Origin: Rathayibacter caricis DSM 15933
Lineage (GTDB): Bacteria > Actinomycetota > Actinomycetes > Actinomycetales > Microbacteriaceae
DNA: 64,000 nucleotides
Assembly (NCBI RefSeq): GCF_003044275.1
Contig: NZ_PZPL01000001.1
Coordinates: forward strand, 3,720,001 to 3,784,000
Direction of reading: 5' to 3'
The notes under the pieces were generated by a model. The model did no database searches. It was given only the letters and a program-made list of their open reading frames with translations, and was not told the DNA's origin. A program made the translations under genes and the position numbers. This document shows, piece after piece, positions 42,861-51,601 of this stretch (position 1 is the first letter of the stretch; the number at the start of each line of letters is the position of its first letter).

Positions 42861-43337
42861 CTAGGCGAAGGCGACGACCAGCTCGACCTCGACCGGAGCG
42901 CCGAGCGGCAGTTCCGCGACTCCGACCGCCGAGCGCGCGTGGCGGCCCGCTTCGCCGAAGACGTCGCCCAGCAGCTCGGACGCGCCGTTGATCACTCCCG
43001 GCTGCCCGGTGAAACCGGTGGCGGAGGCGACGAAGCCGGTCAGCTTGACGACGCGGGTGACGCGGTCGAGCGATCCGATCGCGTCGGCGACCGCCGCGAG
43101 GGCGTTGAGCGCGCAGATCCGCGCGAGGGCCTTCGCCTCGTCGGGACCGACGAGGCCGTCACCGGAGCCGACCTTGCCCGTTGCGGGCAGGACGCCGTCG
43201 ACGAACGGGATCTGCCCCGCGGTGAAGACGAGGTGCTCGTGCACGACCGCCGGGACGTACGCGCCCGCGGGGGCGGCGACGGCGGGCAGCTCGACGCCCA
43301 GCTCCGCGAGGCGCTGGGCGATGCCCGCTCCGCTCAC
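42861..43337 (-). CDS. RidA/YjgF family protein
   Basis: 158 residues from GTG 43337, overlapping the preceding small gene (GTGA). Family features are YVPAVVHEHLVFTAGQIPFVDG, KVGSGDGLVGPDEAKALARICALNALA and the closing LPLGAPVEVELVVAFA. RidA proteins deaminate reactive enamine/imine intermediates. This longer RidA-like type is common in actinobacteria beside a small DUF4177-like gene, as here. In the last part the Arg normally contacting substrate carboxylates is not evident, so the activity may differ from that of canonical RidA. Confidence 0.85.
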   Translation of the reverse strand: MSGAGIAQRLAELGVELPAVAAPAGAYVPAVVHEHLVFTAGQIPFVDGVLPATGKVGSGDGLVGPDEAKALARICALNALAAVADAIGSLDRVTRVVKLTGFVASATGFTGQPGVINGASELLGDVFGEAGRHARSAVGVAELPLGAPVEVELVVAFA

Positions 43338-43504
43338 GCGCCGGCCTCGGCGACGGGGCGCTTGAGGTAGGCGACGAGCCCGCCCTCGGGGCCGGTCACG
43401 ATCTGCACCAGCTCCCAGCCCTCGGATCCCCAGGTGTTCAGGATCGCCGTGGTGTTGTGGATCATCAACGGGGTCGTGACGTACTCCCAGCGCGGGACGG
43501 ACAT
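43334..43504 (-). CDS. DUF4177-like small protein, 56 residues
   Basis: A short gene easily missed by length filters. It starts at ATG 43504 with GAGGAGAG 5 bases upstream and reads MSVPRWEYVTTPLMIHN, then WGSEGWELVQIV and LVAYLKRP, ending in a TGA that overlaps the ridA GTG. The W-EYV ... GWELV pattern is that of DUF4177-type small domains, whose function is unknown. The strong ribosome site and coupled stop/start make it a real gene, probably working with the RidA-like protein. Confidence 0.85.
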   Translation of the reverse strand: MSVPRWEYVTTPLMIHNTTAILNTWGSEGWELVQIVTGPEGGLVAYLKRPVAEAGA

Positions 43505-43595
43505 GGCTCTCCTCGAGTGCGGGGCGCACCGCCGCGAGGCGGTGCGGGCGGGGGTGCGCCGCGTCCGGTGCGGTCGCGGCGACTACGCTGATTCT

Positions 43596-46001
43596 ATGTC
43601 GGGGGCAGGCGGGACCAGGGTCGTGAAGTCGATCGGAGGCGCCGTCGGCGGGCTCATCGGGGTGGTCGCGATGAGCGTGATCGCGGGGATCCTCGTGGCC
43701 GCGTCGATCACACCGGCCATCGCGCTGGGCGGCATGGCCGCGAACAACGGCGTGCAGATGTTCGACAACCTCCCCGAGTACCTCGAGATCGGCACCCTCG
43801 CCGAGAAGAGCAACATCTACGCGAAGGACGCGAGCGGCGCCGACGTCCTCCTCGCCTCCTTCTACGCGCAGAACCGCGTCGAGGTCGGCTGGGACGACAT
43901 CTCCCCCTTCGTGAAGGACGCCGTCGTCGCCTCCGAGGACCCGCGCTTCTACGAGCACGGCGGGATCGACCTCCTCGGCACCGTGCGCGCCGCGGCCACG
44001 ACCGCGATGGGCGGCCGCGTGCAGGGCGGCTCCTCGATCACCCAGCAGTACGTGAAGAACGTCCTGGTGCAGAAGGCCGAGGCCCTCTCGGACCCGATCG
44101 AGCGCGACGCCGCCTACCGCGAGGCGACCGAGACGACTCCGGAGCGCAAGGTCGCCGAGATGCGCCTCGCGATCGGCCTCGAGAAGGAGTACCCGAAGAA
44201 CGACATCCTGCTCGGCTACCTCAACATCGCGCTGTTCGGAGGAACGGTCTACGGCATCGAGGCCGCCGCGAACTACTACTTCGGCACGAGCGCCCGCGAC
44301 CTCACCCTGGCGCAGTCGGCCGCGCTCATCGCGATCGTCAACAACCCCGAGAAGTTCCGCTTCGACCGTCCCGACGACCCGGCCAACCTCGCCGTCGAGG
44401 GATACCCCGAGACCCTGAACCGGCGCAACTACATCCTCGTGCAGATGGACAAGGAGTCGAAGGTCACTCCGGAGCAGATCGCCGAGGCCGCTGGAACGCC
44501 CATCGCCCCCGTCGTCACCGAGCCCAGCACCGGCTGCCAGACCGCCGGCATCGCCGCGTTCTTCTGCGACTACGTCACCTGGGTCATCAAGAACGACGAC
44601 GCGTTCGGAGCGAGCCGGGACGAGCGCGACGCGACGTTCAAGCGCGGCGGGTACCAGATCTACACGACCCTCGACAGCGAGCTGCAGCAGGCCGCCGTCT
44701 CGGCGACCGACGCCTGGGTGCCGAAGTCGATGGGATCGATCAACATCGGCAGCTCGAGCGTCTCGGTGGAGGTGGGCACCGGTCGCATCCTCGCGATGAC
44801 GCAGAACAAGGACTACTCGAACGATCCCGACGTCGCCGGGCCGAACTACACGAGCGTCAACTACAGCACCGACTTCGGCTACGGAGGCTCGTCGGGGTTC
44901 CAGGTGGGATCGACCTACAAGGTGTTCACCCTCGCGGAGTGGCTGCAGGAGGGACGCTCGCTCGGCGAGAGCGTCGACGGGGTGCGCCGCGCGTACACGA
45001 CCTTCCGCGACAGCTGCGAACCCGACGGCATCTACTACGGCGAGTCCTGGGACCCCAAGAACGACGAGGGCGGCAACGGAGGCGTCTACTCCGTCCTCGA
45101 CGCGACGAAGGGCTCGATCAACACGGGCTTCGCCGCGATGGCCGAGCAGCTCGACCTCTGCGGCATCCGCAACACCGCCCTGGCGATGGGCGTGCACCGC
45201 GCCGACGGCACGGAGCTGCAGAAGTTCGCACCCACGATCCTCGGCACCAACGAGATCGCTCCGCTGACCATGGCGACCGCCTTCGCGGGCTTCGCCAACA
45301 AGGGCACGGTCTGCACCCCGATCGCGATCGACCGCATCGTCGACCGCACCGGGGCGGACGTCGCTCCGCCCGCCTCCGAGTGCACGCAGGGGATGTCGGA
45401 GGCGGTCGCGGCCACGGCCGACTACGCCCTGCAGCAGGTCATGACCGGAGGAACGGGGCGCGCGTCCGCGACCGGCACCGGCGTCCCGCACATCGGCAAG
45501 ACGGGCACCACCGACAACGCCGTGCACACCTGGATGGTCGGCGCGAGCACCGAGGTCGCCACGGCGACCTGGGTCGGCAACGTCGTCGGCAAGACCTCCA
45601 TGCGCGGGCTGCGCCTGAACGGTGTGAACGCGGGTCAGGTGCGCCATCAGATCTGGCCTCGGATCATGCGCGTCGCCGATGCGAAGTACGGCGGCTCGGC
45701 GTTCCCGTCACCGCAGCGCTCCCTCGTGGAGGCGCCTCAGGAGGCCGTGCCCGAGGTCACCGGGCAGAGCCCCGCCGCCGCCTCCGAGCGGCTGCGCCAG
45801 CTCGGCTTCCGAGTGAGCGTCGACCCCGTCCGCGTGCCCTCCGATCGCCCTGCCGGCACCGTCGCCCAGACGAGCCCTCCGGCCGGCTCGCGCATCGCCC
45901 GGGGGAGCGCCGTCGTGCTCCAGGTGAGCGCAGGGCCCGCGACGCCGCCGCCCTCGCCCGCTCCGCCGTCGCCCGGCACCGCGCCCCCTGCCGGCGGATG
46001 A
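43596..46001 (+). CDS. Class A penicillin-binding protein (transglycosylase/transpeptidase) with PASTA domain
   Basis: 801 residues from ATG 43596. TACGCT (43584-43589) lies 7 bases upstream, so the message may be leaderless. One N-terminal membrane helix (GLIGVVAMSVIAGILVAASI) is followed by the GT51 transglycosylase with SEDPRFYEHGGID, GGSSITQQYVKN and ERKVAEMRLAIGLEKEY. The transpeptidase has GSTYKVF (catalytic Ser about 439), SIN in KGSINTG and KTGTT. One PASTA domain (EVTGQSPAAASERLRQLGF to VVLQVS) and a Pro/Ser tail close it. It polymerises and cross-links peptidoglycan. The PASTA domain may sense cell-wall fragments. Confidence 0.95.
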   Translation: MSGAGGTRVVKSIGGAVGGLIGVVAMSVIAGILVAASITPAIALGGMAANNGVQMFDNLPEYLEIGTLAEKSNIYAKDASGADVLLASFYAQNRVEVGWDDISPFVKDAVVASEDPRFYEHGGIDLLGTVRAAATTAMGGRVQGGSSITQQYVKNVLVQKAEALSDPIERDAAYREATETTPERKVAEMRLAIGLEKEYPKNDILLGYLNIALFGGTVYGIEAAANYYFGTSARDLTLAQSAALIAIVNNPEKFRFDRPDDPANLAVEGYPETLNRRNYILVQMDKESKVTPEQIAEAAGTPIAPVVTEPSTGCQTAGIAAFFCDYVTWVIKNDDAFGASRDERDATFKRGGYQIYTTLDSELQQAAVSATDAWVPKSMGSINIGSSSVSVEVGTGRILAMTQNKDYSNDPDVAGPNYTSVNYSTDFGYGGSSGFQVGSTYKVFTLAEWLQEGRSLGESVDGVRRAYTTFRDSCEPDGIYYGESWDPKNDEGGNGGVYSVLDATKGSINTGFAAMAEQLDLCGIRNTALAMGVHRADGTELQKFAPTILGTNEIAPLTMATAFAGFANKGTVCTPIAIDRIVDRTGADVAPPASECTQGMSEAVAATADYALQQVMTGGTGRASATGTGVPHIGKTGTTDNAVHTWMVGASTEVATATWVGNVVGKTSMRGLRLNGVNAGQVRHQIWPRIMRVADAKYGGSAFPSPQRSLVEAPQEAVPEVTGQSPAAASERLRQLGFRVSVDPVRVPSDRPAGTVAQTSPPAGSRIARGSAVVLQVSAGPATPPPSPAPPSPGTAPPAGG

Positions 46002-46080
46002 GCACTCACCGGCCGTCCGGTGCCGTCGTGCAGAATGAACGCGGTCGCGCCTCGCGGCCGCACCCTCGGGAGAAGGACAC

Positions 46081-47022
46081 ATGACCGGACGCAGCCGACG
46101 CCCCCTGACCACCGCTCTCGCGACGGCCGCCCTCGCCGGCGCGGCCGCCGGCGTCTGGGGCATCGGCATCGAGCGCACCCTGTTCACCGTCCGCCGGATC
46201 AGCGTGCCCGTGCTGCCGCAGGGAGCGGCGCCGCTGCGGATCCTGCACCTCTCGGATCTGCACATGGCCCCCTGGCAGTCGAAGAAGCAGGAGTGGCTGA
46301 GCTCGCTCGCCGCCCTCTCCCCCGATCTGATCGTGGACACGGGCGACAACCTCGGCCACCGCGACGGCGTGCTCGGTATCCGCCGCGCACTCGAGCCGTT
46401 CGCGGGCGTCCCCGGCGTGTTCGTCCACGGCTCGAACGACTACTTCGGCCCCCGGCTCAAGAACCCGCTGCGCTACTTCCGCGGACCGTCGAAGAACCCC
46501 CGCCCCGACCAGGCCGGGCTCGACACCGCCGCGCTCACGGGCTACTTCACCGACGACCTCGGCTGGACCGACCTGAACAACACCGCCACCTCGATCGAGG
46601 TCGGCGGGACCCGGATCGAGTTCTTCGGCGTCGACGACCCGCACATCGCCCGCGACCGCATCGACCTGGTGGCGGGCGCCGTCGACGAGCTGCGCGCCGC
46701 GGCCGACGGTCCGGCCGACGTGAGCATCGGAGTGGCGCACGCCCCCTACCAGCGCGTGCTCGACGACTTCGTCGCGCGCGGCGCCGAGCTGATCCTCGCC
46801 GGGCACACGCACGGCGGACAGGTCTGCGTGCCGGGATTCGGCGCCCTCGTCACCAACTGCGACATCCCCCGCGACAAGGTCTCCGGATTCACGACCTGGG
46901 ACAACGGGCTGCGCAGCTCCTACCTCAACGTCTCGGCGGGCGTCGGCACCTCGATCTACGCGCCGGTGCGCTTCGCCTGCCGCCCCGAGGTGACGCTCGT
47001 GACCCTCGAGCCGGCGAGCTGA
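46081..47022 (+). CDS. Membrane-anchored metallophosphoesterase
   Basis: 313 residues; GGGAGAAGGA precedes the ATG. An N-terminal hydrophobic helix (TTALATAALAGAAAGVWGIG) likely anchors it. The calcineurin-like core has the metal motifs HLSDLHM, VDTGDNLGH, HGSNDYFGP (a GNH(D/E) variant with Ser-Asn-Asp), HAPYQR and GHTHGGQ. The family hydrolyses phosphoesters, including nucleotides or lipid intermediates; the YaeI/YkuE-like layout suggests an envelope role. It follows the PBP gene by 79 bases and may be co-transcribed. Confidence 0.9.
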   Translation: MTGRSRRPLTTALATAALAGAAAGVWGIGIERTLFTVRRISVPVLPQGAAPLRILHLSDLHMAPWQSKKQEWLSSLAALSPDLIVDTGDNLGHRDGVLGIRRALEPFAGVPGVFVHGSNDYFGPRLKNPLRYFRGPSKNPRPDQAGLDTAALTGYFTDDLGWTDLNNTATSIEVGGTRIEFFGVDDPHIARDRIDLVAGAVDELRAAADGPADVSIGVAHAPYQRVLDDFVARGAELILAGHTHGGQVCVPGFGALVTNCDIPRDKVSGFTTWDNGLRSSYLNVSAGVGTSIYAPVRFACRPEVTLVTLEPAS

Positions 47023-47043
47023 GTCGGAGCGCATCGCGGCCGT

Positions 47044-47072
47044 TCTTCCGGCTCGTGAATATCGGCTATCAT
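47044..47072 (+). promoter_or_regulatory. tRNA-Pro promoter
   Basis: TATCAT (47067-47072) is a good -10, with a weak -35 (TCTTCC, 47044-47049) 17 bases upstream. The predicted start near 47079 gives a 33-base leader before the tRNA. Confidence 0.6.
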
Positions 47073-47111
47073 TGACGAGGTTCGCCCGCGAGAGCGGTGC
47101 GAGCACTCCAC

Positions 47112-47185
47112 CGGGGTGTGGCGCAGCTTGGTAGCGCGCCTCGTTCGGGACGAGGAGGTCGTGGGTTCGAATCCCGCTACCCCGA
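47112..47185 (+). tRNA. tRNA-Pro (anticodon CGG)
   Basis: The cloverleaf is complete: acceptor CGGGGTG/TACCCCG (one G-U pair), D arm GCGC/GCGC, anticodon stem CCTCG/CGAGG with loop TTCGGGA (anticodon CGG, codon CCG), T arm GTGGG/CCCGC with TTCGAAT, and discriminator A. CCA is not encoded. Confidence 0.97.
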
Positions 47186-47192
47186 CCGGTGA

Positions 47193-47229
47193 GAAGCCCG
47201 GCCAGGATCGATGATCCGGGCCGGGCTTC
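47193..47229 (+). terminator. tRNA-Pro terminator
   Basis: GAAGCCCGGCC (47193-47203) pairs with GGCCGGGCTTC (47219-47229); the loop itself holds GGATC/GATCC. It ends the tRNA transcript 8 bases after the mature 3' end. Confidence 0.8.
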
Positions 47230-47371
47230 GTCGTTCCCGGGTCCTCCGGCGGTCGTGGGCGCGCCGCACAGGCGCTGTTCCGCGCACGGGCGGTCCTCTC
47301 GGAGGAACGCCGAGCAGACTGGGTCATTCCCGTCCGCCGCCGCATGCCACCGTCCCCGCAGGAGGAGCACC

Positions 47372-47851
47372 ATGAGCCGGTCGCTCACCCGCCTCACCCT
47401 CGCCGTCGGCGCCCCGTACCTGGCAGCGCTGGCACTGGTCGCGTTCTGGCCCGTCCCCGTCGACTCGGGAGTACGGGGTGTGCTCGATCGTCTGCTGGCC
47501 GCACCCGCTCGTCACGGCCTGGGAGTGATCGACTACGACCTGATCGAGCGCGCCGCCAACGTCGCGCTGTTCGTCCCCCTGGGCGTCCTCGTCGCCCTGC
47601 ATCTGCGGCCCCGCTGGGCCTGGCTCGCCGTCGTGATCGGAGCGGCGACGAGCGCCGTCATCGAGACGGGGCAGCTGCTGTTCCTGTCGGACCGCTTCGC
47701 CACCACCGACGACGTCGTGATGAACAGCCTCGGAGCGGCGATCGGCGCCGTGCTCGGTTCCGTCGTGCGCGCGGTTCTGCAGCACCGGGAGCGACTCGCA
47801 CGGAGGGAGGACGATCTGCTCGTCCGCGCTCCGCTCCCCGGCCGCGTCTAA
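47372..47851 (+). CDS. VanZ family membrane protein
   Basis: 159 residues from ATG 47372 with GGAGGAG upstream. Four membrane helices are seen: near residue 15, LIERAANVALFVPLGVLVAL, WLAVVIGAATSAVIE and MNSLGAAIGAVLGSVV. NVALFVPLG, the acidic IETGQ in the third helix and DDVVMNSLGA match VanZ/RDD-like proteins. VanZ gives low-level teicoplanin resistance in enterococci, but most homologues have no proven role. It stands alone between tRNA-Pro and the polysaccharide cluster. Confidence 0.88.
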   Translation: MSRSLTRLTLAVGAPYLAALALVAFWPVPVDSGVRGVLDRLLAAPARHGLGVIDYDLIERAANVALFVPLGVLVALHLRPRWAWLAVVIGAATSAVIETGQLLFLSDRFATTDDVVMNSLGAAIGAVLGSVVRAVLQHRERLARREDDLLVRAPLPGRV

Positions 47852-47855
47852 GCCG

Positions 47856-47942
47856 GTCGTCCGTTCCTGAACGAACGACGGCGCCGGCGGGCGGAGGCCG
47901 GTGCGACGCCGTGGCGTCGTCCGGGCTCCGCGCCTCCGGCGC
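47856..47942. terminator. Hairpin cluster between convergent vanZ-like and ugd genes
   Basis: GTCGTCCGTTC (47856-47866) pairs with GAACGAACGAC (47869-47879) with one mismatch. A second, nested structure has outer arms GCGCCGG/CCGGCGC and the inner stem CGACGCC/GGCGTCG around 47905-47919. The block fills the space between two converging coding ends and probably terminates both. Confidence 0.6.
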
Positions 47943-47963
47943 CGATCGAGGTGTGCTGGTGCG

Positions 47964-49268
47964 TCAGCGGCCCAGGCCGCGGTACTCCCAGCCGGCGGCG
48001 CGCCAGTCGGCGGGGACCAGGCAGTTGCGCCCGTCGACGACGAAGCGGTTCGAGACCAGCTCGCCCGCGACGGCGGGGTCGATGGCGCGGAACTGCTTCC
48101 ACTCGGTGACGACGACCACGGCATCGGCGCCGCGCAGGGCCTCGTCGACGTCGGTCGTGTAGGTGATGTCGGGGTACTTGCGCCGGGCGTTCTCGATCGC
48201 CTCGGGGTCGGTCGCGACGACGTTCGCGCCGAGGTCGTGGAAGCGACTGGCGACGTCGAGCGACGGCGAGTCGCGGGTGTCGTCGGACTCCGGCTTGAAG
48301 GCCAGACCGAGAACGGCGATCTTCTTCCCCTCGACCGAGCCGCCGAGGCCCTCGACGACGAGGTCGACGACGCGCTGACGACGGCGCAGGTTGATCGAGT
48401 CCACCTCGCGGAGGAACGCGACGGACTCGCCGACGCCGAGCTCGTCCGCGCGGGCGGAGAAGGCGCGGATGTCCTTGGGCAGGCAGCCGCCTCCGAAGCC
48501 GATCCCGGCGTTGAGGAAGCGACGGCCGATGCGAGCGTCGTAGCCGATGGCGTCGGCCAGCTGAGTCACGTCCGCTCCGGTCACCTCGGCGATCTCGGCG
48601 ATCGCGTTGATGAACGAGATCTTGGTCGCGAGGAACGCGTTGGCCGAGACCTTGACGAGCTCGGCGGTCGCGTAGTCGGTGACGACGAGGGGGGTGTCGG
48701 CCGCCAGGGCGGTCGCGTACACCTCGTCGAGCACGCTCTTGGCGGCGGCTCCGGCCTCTCCCGAGGGCACCCCGTAGACGAGGCGGTCCGGGCTGATGGT
48801 GTCCTCGACGGCGAAGCCCTCGCGGAGGAACTCGGGGTTCCACACGAGCGACGCGCCGGTCGGGGCGATCATCTCGGCGAGACGGGCGGCCGTGCCGACC
48901 GGGACCGTCGACTTGCCGACGACGAGGGAGTCCGAGGTGAGGTGGGGCAGGAGGCCCTCGATCGCCGAGTCGACGAAGCGCATGTCGGCGGCGTTCGAAC
49001 CCGCCTTCTGCGGGGTGCCGACGGCGACGAAGTGCACGGCCGCACCGGCGGCGTCGGCCGTGTTCGTCGAGAAGCGGAGACGACCCGACGCCACTCCGGA
49101 GGACAGGAGCTCGGGCAGGCCGGGCTCGAAGAACGGGGCGGAGCCGGCAGCCAGGGCGTCGATCTTGGCCTGGTCCACGTCGATGCCGATCACATCGTGG
49201 CCGAGCTCGGCCATCGCGGCGGCGTGGACGGCACCGAGGTAGCCGCAACCAATGACAGAAAGCTTCAC
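47964..49268 (-). CDS. UDP-glucose 6-dehydrogenase
   Basis: 434 residues. It oxidises UDP-glucose to UDP-glucuronate with two NAD+, supplying uronic acid for surface polysaccharide. The N-terminal NAD motif is VIGCGYLGAVHA, with STVPVGTA and NPEFLREGFAVED (substrate loop). The catalytic Cys is in FGGGCLPKD (about 260), and the C-terminal UDP-binding domain has LGLAFKPESDDTRDSPS. All active-site residues appear intact. It is the last gene of a minus-strand module with a phosphatase, a tyrosine kinase and a sugar transferase; enzymes of this family are known substrates of such kinases. Confidence 0.95.
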   Translation of the reverse strand: MKLSVIGCGYLGAVHAAAMAELGHDVIGIDVDQAKIDALAAGSAPFFEPGLPELLSSGVASGRLRFSTNTADAAGAAVHFVAVGTPQKAGSNAADMRFVDSAIEGLLPHLTSDSLVVGKSTVPVGTAARLAEMIAPTGASLVWNPEFLREGFAVEDTISPDRLVYGVPSGEAGAAAKSVLDEVYATALAADTPLVVTDYATAELVKVSANAFLATKISFINAIAEIAEVTGADVTQLADAIGYDARIGRRFLNAGIGFGGGCLPKDIRAFSARADELGVGESVAFLREVDSINLRRRQRVVDLVVEGLGGSVEGKKIAVLGLAFKPESDDTRDSPSLDVASRFHDLGANVVATDPEAIENARRKYPDITYTTDVDEALRGADAVVVVTEWKQFRAIDPAVAGELVSNRFVVDGRNCLVPADWRAAGWEYRGLGR

Positions 49269-49359
49269 AGGGTTTCTCCGAATCGTGGACGGGTGGGTGT
49301 CGCGTCGGCGACGGCGGGGGGAGCTGAATCCGGCGACGAGCCGCTCCGGGAGCGTTCTC

Positions 49360-50031
49360 TCACCGCGCCAATGCTCTCAGATCGCGGGAGATGTCGGCGA
49401 CGGCGGCGGCGATCTGCTCGGCGACGCGGGTGTGCGTCGCCTCGCTGCGACCGATCGGATCGTCGATGTCGTCTCCCGCCGCTCCGCCGGGGGCGCGCCC
49501 CCGGTTCGCCGCGGCGAGGCGCACGACGCCGCGGAGCCGGGCTGCGGGATCCGCGACGACCGGGAGGGGGACCTCGGCGAGGACGAAGGGCAGCACCCGC
49601 GCGAACTCGAGCAGGGTGAAGCCCCGGAGCAGGATCGAGGGGAAGCTCCGTGCCGCATCGACGAGGTGGTCGCGGGTCATCGTGAGCATCACGTCGGCCT
49701 CCGCCACCAGACGCTCCGAGAGCCGGGCACTGGAGTGACCGGTCGGATCGCCGCCGTGCACGATGCTCAGCCGGGCGGAGGTCGGATCCATCGGGTAGCC
49801 GTCCCGCGTCTGCACCCCTGCGCTCCGGAACGAGAAGAGCGGGCCCCCGGCAGGAGAGGTCGCATCGCCCAGCTCGTGCCGCAGCAGCTGCTCGGACATC
49901 GGGGACCGGCAGATGTTGCCGGTGCAGACGGACAGGATCGTGAACACCGGAGAGCCCGACGCGGACGCCGCCTCCGCCGAGGGGCGGCCTCGACGACTCC
50001 GACGGGAGCCGTCGTCTCCGGGGAACGTCAT
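49360..50031 (-). CDS. Low-molecular-weight protein-tyrosine phosphatase
   Basis: 223 residues from ATG 50031; a longer frame adds low-complexity sequence. The P-loop signature VCTGNICRSPMSE (Cys near residue 35) and the general-acid DP in DDIDDP near residue 185 define the LMW-PTP fold. An insert in the middle (FTLLEFARVLPFVLAEVPLP, PAARLRGVVRLAA) makes it longer than the usual 150 residues and is common in actinobacterial members. It lies 10 bases after the tyrosine autokinase gene, so the pair is the expected Wzb/Wzc-type kinase-phosphatase switch for polysaccharide export. Confidence 0.92.
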   Translation of the reverse strand: MTFPGDDGSRRSRRGRPSAEAASASGSPVFTILSVCTGNICRSPMSEQLLRHELGDATSPAGGPLFSFRSAGVQTRDGYPMDPTSARLSIVHGGDPTGHSSARLSERLVAEADVMLTMTRDHLVDAARSFPSILLRGFTLLEFARVLPFVLAEVPLPVVADPAARLRGVVRLAAANRGRAPGGAAGDDIDDPIGRSEATHTRVAEQIAAAVADISRDLRALAR

Positions 50032-50041
50032 GCGGCGCGGA

Positions 50042-51571
50042 TCAGACGGCGCTCGGGGTGGGCTCGCTCGCGGACTCGGGGCGGGCACCCGTCTTCTCGG
50101 AGCCGTAGTAGCTCGTGTAGTAGTAGCCGTAGCCCCGCCCGACCTGGCCCCGCGGAGGAACGCGGTTGAGGATGACGCCGAGGGTGTGGCCGCTCACGCG
50201 CTCGAGGTTCTGGATCGCCTTGCCCAGCTCGTCGGTGGTCGTCTTGCCGGCCGAGATCACGACGAGCGCGCCGTCGGTGCGGGCGGTGAGGATCGCGCCG
50301 TCCGTGACGGGCAGCAGCGGAGGCGCGTCCACGATCACGATGGCCTCGCGGGCGATCTCGTGCAGGAGGATGTCCATCCCGTTGGAGCCGAGGAGCTCGC
50401 TCGGGTTCGGCGGGATCGAGCCGGCGCCGAGGATCCAGAGGTTGCCGGACGGGCCCCACGGCTGGAGGACGTCCTGCAGCTCGGCCTTGCCGATGAGGAG
50501 ATCGGTGAGGCCGACGCCCGGGACGAGACCGAACGACTTGGCGACGGTGGGCTTGCGGAGGTCGCCGTCGACGACGACGGTGCGCTGCCCGGAGGCGGCG
50601 AGCGTGACCGCGAGGTTGGCGGTCACGGTGGACTTGCCGTCGGAGGGCAGCGGGCTCGTGACGACGATGATCCGCGGCGGGCTGTCGACGTTCATGAACT
50701 GCAGGTTCGTCCGTAGCTCGCGCAGCGACTCGGCGAGGGCGTGCTTGCCGTCGGCCTTCACGTAGTCGGTCGTGTCGGCCTCGGGGATGATCCGGTTGGT
50801 CTCGCTGAGGCGCTTGTCGACGGGCAGGGTGCCGACCACGGGGAGGTCGAAGAGGCGCTCGACCATCTCGGCGGTGCGGATGCGGCGGTCGAGGGTGTTG
50901 CGGACGAACGCGTAGACGAGGCCGAGCACGAGCCCGGCGAGCGCTCCGACCGCCAGGACGAGCCGGAGGTTCGGGAAGTCGGGCGAGCTCGGCAGCGCGG
51001 CGTCCTGGATCACCTTGAGGCTCACCGAGTCCCCCGAGCCCGTCTCGGCGTTGATCTGCTGGATCCGGGTGGCGACGGCCGAGACCCAGGCGTCCGCGAG
51101 CTTCTGCGCGCCGTCGGCGGTGGAGGCCTCTGCTGTGACGCTGAGGACGGGCGCGGCGGTCTCCGAGGTGACCGTGATGGCGCCGATCAGAGCGGAGGGG
51201 CTGATGTCGAGACCGAGGTTCGCGATGGCGATCTCGGCGACGTCGCGCGAGGAGGCGATCGGCACGTAGGTGGTGAGTCGCGACTTGGCGAGGGCCTCGG
51301 CGATCTGCTCGCCGTACAGGTCCTGGCTGCCGTCTCCGCTGTCGGGCACCGCCACCGTGACGAGGCCCTTGGAGTCGGCCACGTAGCGCGGCTTCTGCGT
51401 CAGGGACCACCCGAAGGCGACCAGGGTCCCGAGGAGGATCGCTGCGACGATCGGCAACCAGTGATCACGGAGAAGTCGGAGGACGTCCCTAAGTTCCAAG
51501 GTGGCAGGTTCCTTCACTGATTCGGAGCGGCGCACGACCGTCGGAGACGGTGAGCCCTGAGATTGTTGCAC
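50042..51571 (-). CDS. Polysaccharide co-polymerase/tyrosine autokinase (Wzz-Wzc type)
   Basis: 509 residues. The Wzz domain is flanked by two membrane helices (HWLPIVAAILLGTLVAFGWS near residue 40, VLAVGALAGLVLGLVYAFV near 215). The cytosolic BY-kinase follows with Walker A SPLPSDGKST (about 305), VVVDGDLRKP (Walker A' Asp) and IVIVDAPPLLPVTD (Walker B). A C-terminal tyrosine cluster GYGYYYTSYYGSE is the autophosphorylation region. It controls chain length and export of capsule or exopolysaccharide through cycles of phosphorylation, reversed by the neighbouring phosphatase. No Wza outer-membrane partner is expected in a monoderm. Confidence 0.93.
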   Translation of the reverse strand: MQQSQGSPSPTVVRRSESVKEPATLELRDVLRLLRDHWLPIVAAILLGTLVAFGWSLTQKPRYVADSKGLVTVAVPDSGDGSQDLYGEQIAEALAKSRLTTYVPIASSRDVAEIAIANLGLDISPSALIGAITVTSETAAPVLSVTAEASTADGAQKLADAWVSAVATRIQQINAETGSGDSVSLKVIQDAALPSSPDFPNLRLVLAVGALAGLVLGLVYAFVRNTLDRRIRTAEMVERLFDLPVVGTLPVDKRLSETNRIIPEADTTDYVKADGKHALAESLRELRTNLQFMNVDSPPRIIVVTSPLPSDGKSTVTANLAVTLAASGQRTVVVDGDLRKPTVAKSFGLVPGVGLTDLLIGKAELQDVLQPWGPSGNLWILGAGSIPPNPSELLGSNGMDILLHEIAREAIVIVDAPPLLPVTDGAILTARTDGALVVISAGKTTTDELGKAIQNLERVSGHTLGVILNRVPPRGQVGRGYGYYYTSYYGSEKTGARPESASEPTPSAV

Positions 51572-51601
51572 AGGCGTGTTGTCGGCCTGTTTCGCGGCGC
51601 A

